DNA of 12,178 nucleotides, taken from contig JARIHJ010000071.1 in NCBI GenBank assembly GCA_029288335.1, positions 1-12,178 of the forward strand. The letters run 5' to 3'. This document shows, in pieces, positions 1 through 6,802 of this stretch (positions within the stretch are counted from its first letter, which is position 1; every line of letters starts with the position of its first letter). The stretch comes from Candidatus Saccharimonadota bacterium. GTDB lineage: Bacteria > Patescibacteriota > Saccharimonadia > Saccharimonadales > UBA4665. The notes below the pieces were generated by a model. It ran no database searches. It was not told where the DNA came from and was given only the letters and a program-made list of their open reading frames with translations. Position numbers and translations under genes: made by a program.

Positions 1-101
1 TGGTAATAGAGCGTGGCGATACTTGTAATCGCGATACCGAGGACTACGATAGTTAATAGCATTTCAACTAACGTAAAGCCGGCTTGTTTATTTTTTGCCA
101 T
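1..101 (-). CDS. Prepilin-like protein, N-terminal part only (cut by window edge)
   Basis: Only the first 33 codons lie in the window; the gene continues beyond position 1. The visible protein begins MAKNKQAGFTLVEMLLTIVV, a class III (type IV pilin) signal: a short basic leader, a prepilin peptidase site between Gly and Phe, Glu at +5 of the mature protein, and then a hydrophobic stretch. Such proteins are cleaved and N-methylated by PilD and built into the pilus or act as minor pilins. It follows the major-type pilin on the same strand after a terminator hairpin, so it is probably a minor pilin of the same cluster. The start has no Shine-Dalgarno sequence, and a TATAAT box lies only 10 nt upstream. 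Which minor pilin it is cannot be decided from this fragment. Confidence 0.85.
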   Translation of the reverse strand, partial: MAKNKQAGFTLVEMLLTIVVLGIAITSIATLYY

Positions 102-111
102 CTTGCTAATG

Positions 112-117
112 ATTATA
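112..117 (-). promoter_or_regulatory. Possible -10 box close to the start of the partial prepilin gene
   Basis: The minus strand reads a perfect TATAAT with 10 nt between it and the ATG at 101. Transcription would start about 3 nt before the ATG, giving a nearly leaderless mRNA, which fits the missing Shine-Dalgarno site. The region where a -35 would fall is occupied by the terminator hairpin and has no good match, so the call rests on the -10 alone. Confidence 0.35.
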
Positions 118-120
118 CTA

Positions 121-151
121 AAAATCTCCCGAGCTATGCCCGGGAGATTTT
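121..151 (-). terminator. Rho-independent terminator after the pilin gene
   Basis: An 11-bp perfect inverted repeat (arms 121-131 and 141-151, 9-nt loop) with a GC-rich core lies 23 nt after the pilin stop. On the minus strand the 3' arm ends in a run of five T. It should end or weaken the pilin transcript before the next prepilin gene. The plus strand also carries TTTTGTTT after the hairpin, but no plus-strand gene feeds into it. Confidence 0.8.
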
Positions 152-173
152 GTTTGAGAACGTTTCTTAAACG

Positions 174-617
174 TTAGTTGGTAGTGGTAACTGTGCCGCT
201 AAAGCCGAGGGTCGAGCCGTTGGCGGTCAATGTGAAGCCGGTGCAAGCAGTTGAGCCAGCAGTAATAGCACCCCCAGAGGCGACAGTATCGCCACAGCCG
301 CTAGGCGTAACAGCGTAGGTGTAGCCTGGACCGACAAAAGTTTGCGATAGTGCTTGGTTGTTGCCGCCAGCCGGGCTGTTTAGCCAGTTGTCCATATCAC
401 CGATGGTGGCCGGAAAGCTGTTGTTGTCAGCTTGGTAACTAGCCATCTTCTCTTTGACTTGCGCCAAGGTTGACTGCGCGCTAGCTTGGTGTGCCTTCGA
501 GGTCGCGCTGCCGTAAGCCACGAACGCAATCGCAGCTAAAATACCGATAATTATAATCACGATTAGAAGCTCGATCAGGGTAAAACCCTTCGAGTTTACT
601 TTTCTATTTTTTGTCAT
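174..617 (-). CDS. Type IV pilin, probable major subunit (PilA-like)
   Basis: A 147-residue type IV pilin. The leader MTKNRKVNSKG is cut before Phe12; Glu16 is the conserved +5 glutamate, and residues 12-36 form the hydrophobic helix that anchors the subunit in the membrane and packs in the pilus core. The rest is a small Gly/Ser/Thr-rich globular head. Cys108 and Cys125 near the C-terminus could form the disulfide that bounds the D-region in many pilins. I chose the ATG at 617 rather than the in-frame ATG at 626, because AAGGA (626-630) sits 8 nt before the former and overlaps the latter. The gene has its own strong promoter just downstream of pilC and is followed by a terminator, as expected for an abundant structural subunit made in excess over the assembly machinery. 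Calling it the major pilin is inference from this arrangement and its typical length. Confidence 0.9.
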   Translation of the reverse strand: MTKNRKVNSKGFTLIELLIVIIIIGILAAIAFVAYGSATSKAHQASAQSTLAQVKEKMASYQADNNSFPATIGDMDNWLNSPAGGNNQALSQTFVGPGYTYAVTPSGCGDTVASGGAITAGSTACTGFTLTANGSTLGFSGTVTTTN

Positions 618-625
618 ATTGCCCA

Positions 626-630
626 TCCTT
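626..630 (-). promoter_or_regulatory. Shine-Dalgarno site deciding the pilin start
   Basis: AAGGA on the minus strand lies 8 nt before the ATG at 617. The upstream in-frame ATG (624-626) overlaps this site and has no ribosome site of its own, so 617 is the better start. Confidence 0.7.
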
Positions 631-668
631 TATTAATATGATTATTCGCTTTTTATAGCTTGGTTAGC

Positions 669-697
669 ATTATTGCTTATGGCTAAAACATTGTCAA
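669..697 (-). promoter_or_regulatory. Sigma70-type promoter for the pilin gene
   Basis: The minus strand carries a perfect TTGACA (692-697), a 17-bp spacer and AATAAT (669-674, 5 of 6 matches). The -35 begins 6 nt after the pilC stop codon. Transcription would start near 662, giving a leader of about 45 nt before the pilin ATG. Confidence 0.8.
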
Positions 698-702
698 CTA
701 TT

Positions 703-1923
703 TTAGTGCACGCTTGTGGAAAGTTGGGTAATCGGCCCAAAGACAGAGATGGCGACGAGGCCAACAATGCCGCCCAGCACTATGATCATCACAGGTTCAA
801 TGATGGAGCTGATCGAGGCAACCACCGCATCAACCTCTTGCTCATAAAATTCGGCGACCTTGATAATAATGGTGTCGGTCTGGCCGGTTTCCTCCCCGAT
901 GGCTAACATTTGGGTGACCATCTTCGGAAAATGCGGGGTTTTGGCAAGCTCTTTAGATAGCTGAGAGCCCTCTTTAATCGCTTTGTTGGAGTTTAGTAAT
1001 TCTTTTTCGATCACAGCATTACCCATCGCGCCGGCGGTGGTATTAATCGCATCAACGATTGACACGCCAGCCGCCATCAGCGAAGCAAAAATCCGCGCGA
1101 AACGGGCAATGGCGACTTTTACGATGATCGTTTTTATAATAGGCATTCTAAGTAGTAAACTGTGCCACTTATAGCGGCCGTCTGGCGTTTTCTTCCAGCG
1201 CCGGAAAACGTAAATCAGGATCGGCACGCCGATAACTACCGCCAGGAGGAAATATGGTGATTTCATAATGGCGCTGACCTTTAGCAGGATTCTGGTGTAG
1301 ATTGGTAACTTTGAACCGAGCGTCGATAAAATGTGGCCGATTTTTGGCACAATTACGGTCATTAAGACGAAAAAGGCGATGATAGTAACAACACCGATAA
1401 CCGACGGATAGATCATCGCGCTCCTGATTTTGGCCTTAATCGCTGAGTCTTTTTCTTGCTGCGTGGCCAAGCGGTTCAGTACTTGGTCGAGGATACCGCC
1501 GGTTTCGCCAGCCTTAACCATATTGACGTAAATCGGGCTGAATACCGTCGGATGCTTGGCTAGCGCGCCGGACAAAGTCGCGCCGCCTTCGACATCAGCC
1601 GCGACTTCGGTAATGACTCGCTTCAATGCTAGCGATTCGGTCTGCTCCTTCATCGTGTTGAGACTCTTTAACATTGGTACGCCAGCGTTAATCATTGTCG
1701 CGAACTGGCGGGTGAAGACGACCAGCTCCTTACCTTTGACGCGATCGCCGCCGGGCAGCTTGATTTCCATATTGAGGCCGCCTTTGGCCCTGGGCTTGAC
1801 GATCAGTGGTTGGAGCGATTTGGCGCGCAAGCTGCTAGTGGCTGCTGTGACACTGACGGCTTGAATCGTACCGGTTTGGATTTGGCCGGATGAGCTGCGG
1901 GCGGTGTAGGTGAAATCTGACAT
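703..1923 (-). CDS. pilC: Type IV pilus inner-membrane platform protein PilC (T2SSF family)
   Basis: This 406-residue protein matches the usual length of PilC/GspF, the polytopic platform on which the PilB ATPase acts to extrude pilin from the inner membrane. It has two T2SSF domains, residues about 68-193 and 272-395, each with the family's repeated pattern: an F.R.FA..(I/L).AGV segment at the start (70-82 and 275-287) and a G(E)ETG turn (138-143 and 343-348). Hydrophobic segments at about 172-193, 223-240 and 374-396 are the membrane helices. The start at 1923 is supported by AAGGA 7 nt upstream. It lies 17 nt after pilB, so the two are almost certainly co-transcribed and translated in tandem. 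No missing domain or frameshift is visible. PilC and GspF cannot be told apart by sequence alone, but the adjacent pilins favour the pilus system. Confidence 0.95.
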   Translation of the reverse strand: MSDFTYTARSSSGQIQTGTIQAVSVTAATSSLRAKSLQPLIVKPRAKGGLNMEIKLPGGDRVKGKELVVFTRQFATMINAGVPMLKSLNTMKEQTESLALKRVITEVAADVEGGATLSGALAKHPTVFSPIYVNMVKAGETGGILDQVLNRLATQQEKDSAIKAKIRSAMIYPSVIGVVTIIAFFVLMTVIVPKIGHILSTLGSKLPIYTRILLKVSAIMKSPYFLLAVVIGVPILIYVFRRWKKTPDGRYKWHSLLLRMPIIKTIIVKVAIARFARIFASLMAAGVSIVDAINTTAGAMGNAVIEKELLNSNKAIKEGSQLSKELAKTPHFPKMVTQMLAIGEETGQTDTIIIKVAEFYEQEVDAVVASISSIIEPVMIIVLGGIVGLVAISVFGPITQLSTSVH

Positions 1924-1940
1924 TATTTTCCTTTATCCCG

Positions 1941-3731
1941 CTAGCCCTCTGTCGTGGTTACTCTTAGGATTTCTTCAATAGTGGTCATTCCGAGCAGGGC
2001 TTTAATGAAGCCGTCAAGTTGCATAGGCAACATTCCGGCCTTTATGGCAGCTGCTTCGATAGTCTCGCTGGTGCTACCGCCAATAATCATTTGCTGAATA
2101 CCTTCGTTGTTTTCGAGGACCTCATAGATGCCGATTCGCCCCTTGAAACCAGTGTGGTTGCAAACATCGCAACCATCTTCGTTAGCTTTAAATAGCCTCG
2201 TGATGTTGCTGCTGGTTGAGGAGGCTGAGCCTTCACCATCGTTAATTAAGTTATCTTTCCTAGCGGCGAGCTCGAGCTCGTGCATTTTGCTCATACCGCC
2301 GGCTTTTTCGAGCTCCAGAGTCTTAGCGATGTTCCTAATCTCTTCGCTGGTTGGTTCGTAGCTGATGCGGCACTTGTTACAGAGGCGGCGTACCAGTCGC
2401 TGAGCAACGACAACGCGCACCGTGCTGGCGATCAGGAATGGCTCGATGCCCATATCGAGCAAGCGCGGTAGGCAAGTGGCGGCGTCGTTGGTATGCAGGG
2501 TTGTGAAGACCAAGTGGCCGGTTAGCGCGGCTTGGACGCCGAGCTCCGCCGTCTCGCCGTCGCGCACCTCACCAACCATAATGACATTTGGATCCTGGCG
2601 CAGCAGCGCCCGGAGGCCATTAGCGAAAGTCATATTTGCGACTGGGTTAACCTGGGTTTGGTTGACGCCTTGGATGCGATATTCGACCGGGTCTTCGATT
2701 GTGCTGATGTTCACGCCCGGTTGATTTAACATCGATAAAATGCTGAACAAGGTTGTCGATTTACCGGATCCCGTCGGCCCCGTCACGAGCACCATACCGT
2801 GCGGCTGAGTGATAGCGTGCGACAGGTCAACCTTGGCTTGGCCCCAGAAACCTAGCTCGCTGAAACTGGCCGCGTTGCTACCTTCATTTAGAATTCTCAT
2901 TACGACTTTTTCGCCGTCGACAACTGGCAAAACTGATACACGCAGAGCATAGTGCTGGCCCACGACTAACACTTTGAAGCGCCCGTCCTGCGGCGCGCGG
3001 TGTTCGTCAATTTTTAAGTTCGACAGGATTTTGATGCGGCTGACCAGAGGATTTAATAATTTTCGCGGCAATTTGTTGACTTCGCGCAGCAGCCCGTCGA
3101 CTCGGTAGCGGATGACGACGAAATCTTCGCGCGGTTCGATGTGAATGTCGCTTGCGCCGGACTGGACGGCGGCTTCGATCAGGATGTTGACAGTTTGGGC
3201 GATCGGCGAATCTTCGGCCAGCTCCGATTCGTCGACCTCTTCGCTGGTCTCATCTTCGTCGCTACTGGTAATAACTTTCGTTAATTCGCTTGAGATGTTG
3301 CCGCGGTATTGATCGAGCGCGGCCGCGATTTGACTGGCCGGGGCGATTGACACATGGACGGAATTGCCGAGCTGCTTGCCGAGGAAGTTGAGTGCCTGAA
3401 TGTCGTCCGGGTCCTCCATCGCAACATCGTAACTTTTATCTTTCTCGATGCCGAAGACGATGGCGCGATACTGGCGGGCTATACGCTCCGGCAGGGTTTT
3501 CAGCACATCCTTGCTGATATCGCGGGGCTTTAACTCAACTAGCGGCACGTCGATTTCTTCGGCGTAAAGTTTCGTCAGCTCGGCCTCGGTCAAAATGCTA
3601 TCTTTAATGACGAGATCTTGCAGTGGCTTTTTTTCGCTCGCCTCTTGTGTTTTCAGATTAGCTAGCTGTTCGTCGCTGACTTTGCTCGATTTCTTAAGCA
3701 GTTGCTCGACTAAGCTATCTGATATTCGCAT
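1941..3731 (-). CDS. pilB: Type IV pilus assembly ATPase PilB (GspE/PulE family)
   Basis: A 596-residue cytoplasmic hexameric ATPase that powers pilus extension. An N-terminal MshEN/T2SSE_N-type domain spans about 1-145, followed by an acidic linker at 155-173 and the ATPase core. Visible motifs are Walker A GPTGSGKST (318-326), the Asp box around IEDPVE (345-350), Walker B VIMVGEVRD (383-391) and the His box TTLHTNDA (410-417). Two CxxC pairs, Cys451/454 and Cys521/524, form the zinc site typical of PilB/GspE and absent from the retraction ATPase PilT, which is also much shorter. The pairs are about 66 residues apart, and residues 462-516 are charged and Ser-rich, so the zinc subdomain seems to carry an insertion. 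It is the first gene of the minus-strand cluster, with an extended -10 promoter about 30 nt upstream. I see no good Shine-Dalgarno site before the ATG. Confidence 0.95.
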   Translation of the reverse strand: MRISDSLVEQLLKKSSKVSDEQLANLKTQEASEKKPLQDLVIKDSILTEAELTKLYAEEIDVPLVELKPRDISKDVLKTLPERIARQYRAIVFGIEKDKSYDVAMEDPDDIQALNFLGKQLGNSVHVSIAPASQIAAALDQYRGNISSELTKVITSSDEDETSEEVDESELAEDSPIAQTVNILIEAAVQSGASDIHIEPREDFVVIRYRVDGLLREVNKLPRKLLNPLVSRIKILSNLKIDEHRAPQDGRFKVLVVGQHYALRVSVLPVVDGEKVVMRILNEGSNAASFSELGFWGQAKVDLSHAITQPHGMVLVTGPTGSGKSTTLFSILSMLNQPGVNISTIEDPVEYRIQGVNQTQVNPVANMTFANGLRALLRQDPNVIMVGEVRDGETAELGVQAALTGHLVFTTLHTNDAATCLPRLLDMGIEPFLIASTVRVVVAQRLVRRLCNKCRISYEPTSEEIRNIAKTLELEKAGGMSKMHELELAARKDNLINDGEGSASSTSSNITRLFKANEDGCDVCNHTGFKGRIGIYEVLENNEGIQQMIIGGSTSETIEAAAIKAGMLPMQLDGFIKALLGMTTIEEILRVTTTEG

Positions 3732-3760
3732 TTTTTGTTAACCCACATTTTCTTAAGCAT

Positions 3761-3769
3761 ATTTTAGCA
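3761..3769 (-). promoter_or_regulatory. Extended -10 promoter for pilB
   Basis: The minus strand reads TGCTAAAAT, an extended -10 (TGn before TAAAAT). A start near 3754 would give a leader of about 23 nt. The best -35 candidate, CTGGCA, is only 15 bp upstream of the -10, so I rely on the extended -10. Confidence 0.5.
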
Positions 3770-3795
3770 TAATCAGTTTTGTGCCAGCCCTGTTT

Positions 3796-3804
3796 TGTTA
3801 TACT
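3796..3804 (+). promoter_or_regulatory. Extended -10 promoter for recA
   Basis: TGTTATACT is an extended -10 (TGn plus TATACT, 5 of 6 matches). No good -35 is visible at normal spacing. Transcription from about 3811 leaves a 27-nt leader that contains the strong GGGAGGA ribosome site. It is divergent from the pilB promoter with about 26 bp between the two elements, so both compete for the same short region. I see no LexA-type operator. Confidence 0.55.
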
Positions 3805-3837
3805 GTAACTTTAGAGCTAAAGCGGGAGGAAAGATAG

Positions 3838-4860
3838 ATGGCAAAAACGGCGACAAAAACTGAGGATAAGAAAGCCGCGAGTGATGGCAAGGCACAGGCG
3901 CTAAATCTGGCGCTCGAGACAATCGAGAAGCAATTCGGCAAGGGCTCGATTATGAAGCTGGGTGAGGACCACCACATCGATGTCGAGACGACTAGCACTG
4001 GCTCGCTAGGGTTAGACCTGGCGCTCGGCGGCGGTATTCCGCGCGGCCGTATTATCGAAATTTACGGCCCGGAATCAAGCGGTAAGACGACGCTAACTTT
4101 GCACGCGATTGCCGAAATTCAGAAGAATGGCGGCACGGCGGCTTTCATCGACGCCGAGCATGCGCTCGATCCGGCCTATGCCAAGCGGATTGGCGTCGAC
4201 GTTGAGAATCTTCTGCTAAGTCAGCCCGATAACGGCGAGCAAGCGCTGGAAATTTGTGAAACGCTGGTGCGCTCCAATGCCGTTGATATCGTCGTCGTTG
4301 ACTCAGTCGCGGCGCTAACACCACGCGCGGAAATCGAAGGCGATATGGGTGACAGCCATATGGGCTTGCAAGCCAGGCTGATGTCGCAAGCTCTGCGTAA
4401 ACTCACAGGAGTGATTTCTAGAAGCAAAACCACGGTAATTTTCATTAATCAAATCCGTATGAAAATTGGTGTAATGTTCGGCAATCCAGAAACGACTACC
4501 GGCGGTAACGCTTTGAAATTTTACGCTAGCGTCCGCCTCGACATCCGCCGTACGGCGCAGATCAAGCAAGGTGAAAAGGTCATCGGCAACCATTGCCGCG
4601 TCAAAGTCGTCAAGAACAAGATCGCGCCGCCCTTCCGCCAGGCCGAATTTGACATTATGTACAACGAAGGCATTAGCAAATCCGGCGACGTCATCGACCT
4701 GGCCGTCGAGCACGGTATCGTCGAAAAAGCCGGCGCTTGGTTCGCCTATAACGGCGAGAAGATTGGACAGGGGAGGGAAGCCGCCAAGGAATATCTCGAC
4801 AAAAACCCGAAAGCCTTAGAAGAAATCTCCAAAAAAGTCCGCGAAGCCGCCCAGGAGTAG
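3838..4860 (+). CDS. recA: Recombinase RecA
   Basis: RecA forms ATP-dependent filaments on single-stranded DNA, carries out strand exchange in homologous recombination, and acts in natural transformation. The 340-residue length is normal. Walker A is GPESSGKTT (77-85), Walker B is VDIVVVDSVAAL (149-160), the L2 DNA-binding loop begins at NPETTTGGNALKFY (216-229), and the C-terminal KAGAWF segment is at 297-302. The core is nearly unchanged from the bacterial consensus. The first 20 or so residues are a Lys/Ala-rich extension and the C-terminus is less acidic than in E. coli. The start is well supported by GGGAGGA 7 nt upstream. It lies divergent from the type IV pilus genes and upstream of recX. 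Pili and RecA are both used for DNA uptake in transformable bacteria, but adjacency alone does not show that here. Confidence 0.99.
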   Translation: MAKTATKTEDKKAASDGKAQALNLALETIEKQFGKGSIMKLGEDHHIDVETTSTGSLGLDLALGGGIPRGRIIEIYGPESSGKTTLTLHAIAEIQKNGGTAAFIDAEHALDPAYAKRIGVDVENLLLSQPDNGEQALEICETLVRSNAVDIVVVDSVAALTPRAEIEGDMGDSHMGLQARLMSQALRKLTGVISRSKTTVIFINQIRMKIGVMFGNPETTTGGNALKFYASVRLDIRRTAQIKQGEKVIGNHCRVKVVKNKIAPPFRQAEFDIMYNEGISKSGDVIDLAVEHGIVEKAGAWFAYNGEKIGQGREAAKEYLDKNPKALEEISKKVREAAQE

Positions 4861-4900
4861 TACATAATTTTTTAACGGTGGGAGATAGGATAAAGTTTAT

Positions 4901-5281
4901 ATGACAGCAAGTCCAGACCAGTATCCGCAACCTCCAGAACTTTCAGAATCAGAAACATTTTTATTGGACCAATTATACGAAAGTCATTTTGGCCCAATTA
5001 TTGGTAACTACATACCTACAAAAGTAACTCACGGCAATCACCCAAAAGATGTTAAAGACGCTTGGATCGGAGCGAGTATGCCGGTGAGAAAATACTTTGC
5101 TGGTGAACTTGAATGTGGTTCGGTGCCTATAGCTGCAGGTGAAGCTTTTAACGCGTTAGTAGCTAAAGGTACGCCTGACGAAGTTTTGCAATACTGGATC
5201 GACCGCTTGCCAGAAACTCCAAGCACAACGCTTACTTTCTCCTTGGAAGAAGGCACTTTTCATTTGAATGAAGATCACTAA
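4901..5281 (+). CDS. Uncharacterised 126-residue protein between recA and recX
   Basis: I do not recognise this protein. It is acidic and soluble-looking, with no signal peptide or membrane helix. The first 20 residues are Pro/Glu/Ser-rich, followed by a mixed region with WIGASMPVRKYF (55-66) and an Ala-rich probable helix near 77-89. It begins 40 nt after recA, and its last 14 nt overlap the start of recX in another frame, so it is probably translated with both and coupled to recX. AGGA lies 10 nt before the ATG, a weak ribosome site. Its DNA looks richer in A+T than its neighbours and has no CTAG in 381 bp, whereas recX has ten in 603 bp, which hints at separate ancestry. The open frame, spacing and overlap support a real gene; function is unknown. 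Confidence 0.7.
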   Translation: MTASPDQYPQPPELSESETFLLDQLYESHFGPIIGNYIPTKVTHGNHPKDVKDAWIGASMPVRKYFAGELECGSVPIAAGEAFNALVAKGTPDEVLQYWIDRLPETPSTTLTFSLEEGTFHLNEDH

Positions 5282-5870
5282 AATCGCTAGCCAGGTCAAG
5301 AACGCTAGCCGATATTCGATTTTTGTCGATGAGAAATATTCATTTAGCCTAAGCGCCGACCAGTTGCTAGAGCAAAGAATAGCAGTCGGCGACGAGCTAG
5401 CGGCTAATGAAGTCAAAAAGCTAAAAAAGTTATCGGCCGATGACAAAATTTATAACGCGGCGCTGAATTACATCGCCATCCGTCCGCGCAGCCGCTGGGA
5501 AATCGAAAGCTACTTGGCTCGGAAAAAAGCTAGCCCCGAGCTAGCCGAACAAATTATCAAAAAGTTGGAAAAGCTAGACTTAATCAACGACGAAGCCTTC
5601 GCTAGAGCCTGGATCGAAAACCGCAAATTACTGAATCCGCGTTCCCACCGAAAGCTTGTAGCCGAATTAAGAGCTAAAAGAATCTCAGATGAAGTTATTA
5701 CAAAAGTCCTAGAGAAAAACGCCGAAGAGGAGCGCGAAATCTTAAAGCTATTAGTAGAGCGCAAGCGCCACCAAACCAAATACAAAGACGACCTAAAGCT
5801 AGCCCAATATCTATCCCGCCAGGGCTTCAATTATGAAGACATCAAGCAAATCTTATATGAAAACCCTTGA
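5268..5870 (+). CDS. recX: Regulatory protein RecX
   Basis: RecX binds within the groove of the RecA filament and limits its extension, and it often inhibits RecA ATPase. The 200-residue protein has a basic N-terminal region (1-50) followed by three-helix RecX repeats. Recognisable segments are the RPRSRWEIESYLARK motif (72-86), LINDEAFARAWIENR (105-119) and the C-terminal YLSRQGFNYEDIKQIL (181-196). The gene overlaps the preceding reading frame by 14 nt and has no clear Shine-Dalgarno site, so translational coupling is likely. It ends with TGA at normal family length, which fits the standard reading of TGA as stop in this organism. Placement in the recA operon matches the common bacterial arrangement, except for the unrelated gene between them. 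Confidence 0.92.
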   Translation: MKITKIASQVKNASRYSIFVDEKYSFSLSADQLLEQRIAVGDELAANEVKKLKKLSADDKIYNAALNYIAIRPRSRWEIESYLARKKASPELAEQIIKKLEKLDLINDEAFARAWIENRKLLNPRSHRKLVAELRAKRISDEVITKVLEKNAEEEREILKLLVERKRHQTKYKDDLKLAQYLSRQGFNYEDIKQILYENP

Positions 5871-5894
5871 CAATGACAAATTACGGGGTATTAT
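5867..5894 (+). promoter_or_regulatory. Sigma70-type promoter for the small gene at 5974
   Basis: A perfect TTGACA (5867-5872) overlaps the recX stop codon and is followed by a 16-bp spacer and TATTAT (5889-5894, 5 of 6). The predicted start near 5901 leaves a leader of about 73 nt before the ATG at 5974. No terminator separates it from recX. Confidence 0.65.
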
Positions 5895-5973
5895 AGGAAA
5901 TTAACAGGCAACTAAACTCTTAAAAAAGCTACCTGGTAAAGTAATAATCTTCAATAGAAAGAAGGAGTAATTT

Positions 5974-6219
5974 ATGTCTGGAGAATTAAATCGAGACTCA
6001 AACGATAGTGGGTTAGACCCAGAGATGGTAGCGGACCGATTAGACGCTAGCATGACGCCCACGGCCCAATTTATTCGGGACGTTCTTGATGCTCAAAGCC
6101 GAGCTACTAGCGAACCGACTCACCGTGTAGCGGCTACTTTTAGCCACGAGCCGGACGCCGCAGTGCTTCGCAGTGTCTGCGCTTCAGCGTTGACTGGTCA
6201 CTGGCACCGCGAGCTCTAG
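5974..6219 (+). CDS. Small uncharacterised protein, 81 residues
   Basis: An unrecognised small protein, acidic in its first third and predicted soluble, with no signal peptide or membrane helix. The segment DPEMVADRLDASMTPTAQFI (16-35) could be helical; there is one cysteine. The expression signals are unusually good: a near-consensus promoter at 5867-5894 and AAGGAG 6 nt before the ATG, so a real and well-expressed product is likely. It is a single-gene unit facing the PRC-barrel gene, whose end lies 21 nt away, and I see no clear terminator between the two. Codon choice and the presence of CTAG words match the surrounding genome, so it looks native. I cannot assign a function. Confidence 0.65.
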   Translation: MSGELNRDSNDSGLDPEMVADRLDASMTPTAQFIRDVLDAQSRATSEPTHRVAATFSHEPDAAVLRSVCASALTGHWHREL

Positions 6220-6240
6220 AAGTATTGTACGCCCTTGGCT

Positions 6241-6756
6241 TTAGGCCGGGACGGGGGCGCCGGCTGGGTGACCTTGTAAGAGGTCATTGATAATGATGCG
6301 GCGGTTAGTGATCTCGTGGATTTGGGTACGGTCGACACTTAAAGAGCCGCCACTAAAACTCTTGAGCAGGTTCTGGCTGACGTAGAGTTTCTGGATATAA
6401 AAGCTGCTAGAATCGAGCGCAAAATCGCTGACTTTGCCGACTTTCTCGTGGCTAACAGTCTGGACCGGTTTGCCGATCAGCACGAAGTTAATGTCGAGCA
6501 CTTCTTGCAGTCGCACTAGCTCGTGAGCTTCCGTTAAAACATCGTGGTCGTTCACGACAAGGCCTTGGTCGATGTTATCGCGGATATCTTGGGACAATAA
6601 GATTAACTGTTGATTATTGTAGTGGTCAGAACAGTAAAAACCTTCAATTTTCAGATTATTCGGGTTGATGATTGGGCGCTCGGCGGCGGCGACCTGCCCG
6701 CCAGTACGTAGGCTCATCACCGGTCGATTGAAGACTGTCTGGCTTAAAACAAGCAT
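6241..6756 (-). CDS. PRC-barrel domain protein
   Basis: A 171-residue soluble protein that appears to hold two PRC-barrel-like units: residues about 9-90, beginning with the NRPVMSLRTGGQV strand pattern, and about 91-160, with LIGKPVQTVSHEKVGKVSDF (93-112) and FYIQKLYVS (119-127). PRC barrels are small beta-barrel adaptor domains found in photosynthetic reaction-centre H subunits and the RNA-processing factor RimM; most stand-alone members have no known role. The C-terminus ends in a short Pro/Ala tail. The gene follows the receiver gene by 46 nt with no terminator between, so it may be read with the kinase-receiver block. A perfect TATAAT 7 nt before the ATG suggests it is also made as a leaderless mRNA. 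No Shine-Dalgarno site is present. Family assignment is from sequence pattern; the role is unknown. Confidence 0.75.
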   Translation of the reverse strand: MLVLSQTVFNRPVMSLRTGGQVAAAERPIINPNNLKIEGFYCSDHYNNQQLILLSQDIRDNIDQGLVVNDHDVLTEAHELVRLQEVLDINFVLIGKPVQTVSHEKVGKVSDFALDSSSFYIQKLYVSQNLLKSFSGGSLSVDRTQIHEITNRRIIINDLLQGHPAGAPVPA

Positions 6757-6763
6757 AACGTTA

Positions 6764-6769
6764 ATTATA
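6764..6769 (-). promoter_or_regulatory. -10 box of a probable leaderless promoter for the PRC-barrel gene
   Basis: A perfect TATAAT on the minus strand has exactly 7 nt between it and the ATG at 6756, placing the transcription start at or next to the A of the start codon. No Shine-Dalgarno site exists in this interval. The -35 position has only a weak match. Confidence 0.55.
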
Positions 6770-6802
6770 TAACGGTTAGCTAGTTCGGCTGACGAAGTGA
6801 GC

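Noticed and set aside
159..175. AACGTTT/AAACGTT inverted repeat at the pilin stop codon
   Set aside because: It is short, overlaps the coding end, and the stronger GC-rich hairpin next to it already explains termination.
3767..3785. Sigma54-type promoter before pilB (TGGCAC on the minus strand)
   Set aside because: The -12 half does not match TTGC at the required spacing, and an extended -10 is a better explanation.
5868..5870. TGA as a recoded glycine codon, as in some CPR lineages
   Set aside because: recX and the receiver both end at TGA with normal lengths.
6757..6778. TAACGTTA/TAACGGTTA near-repeats around the leaderless promoter, a possible operator
   Set aside because: Only two imperfect A+T-rich half-sites in one place; not enough to call a binding site.
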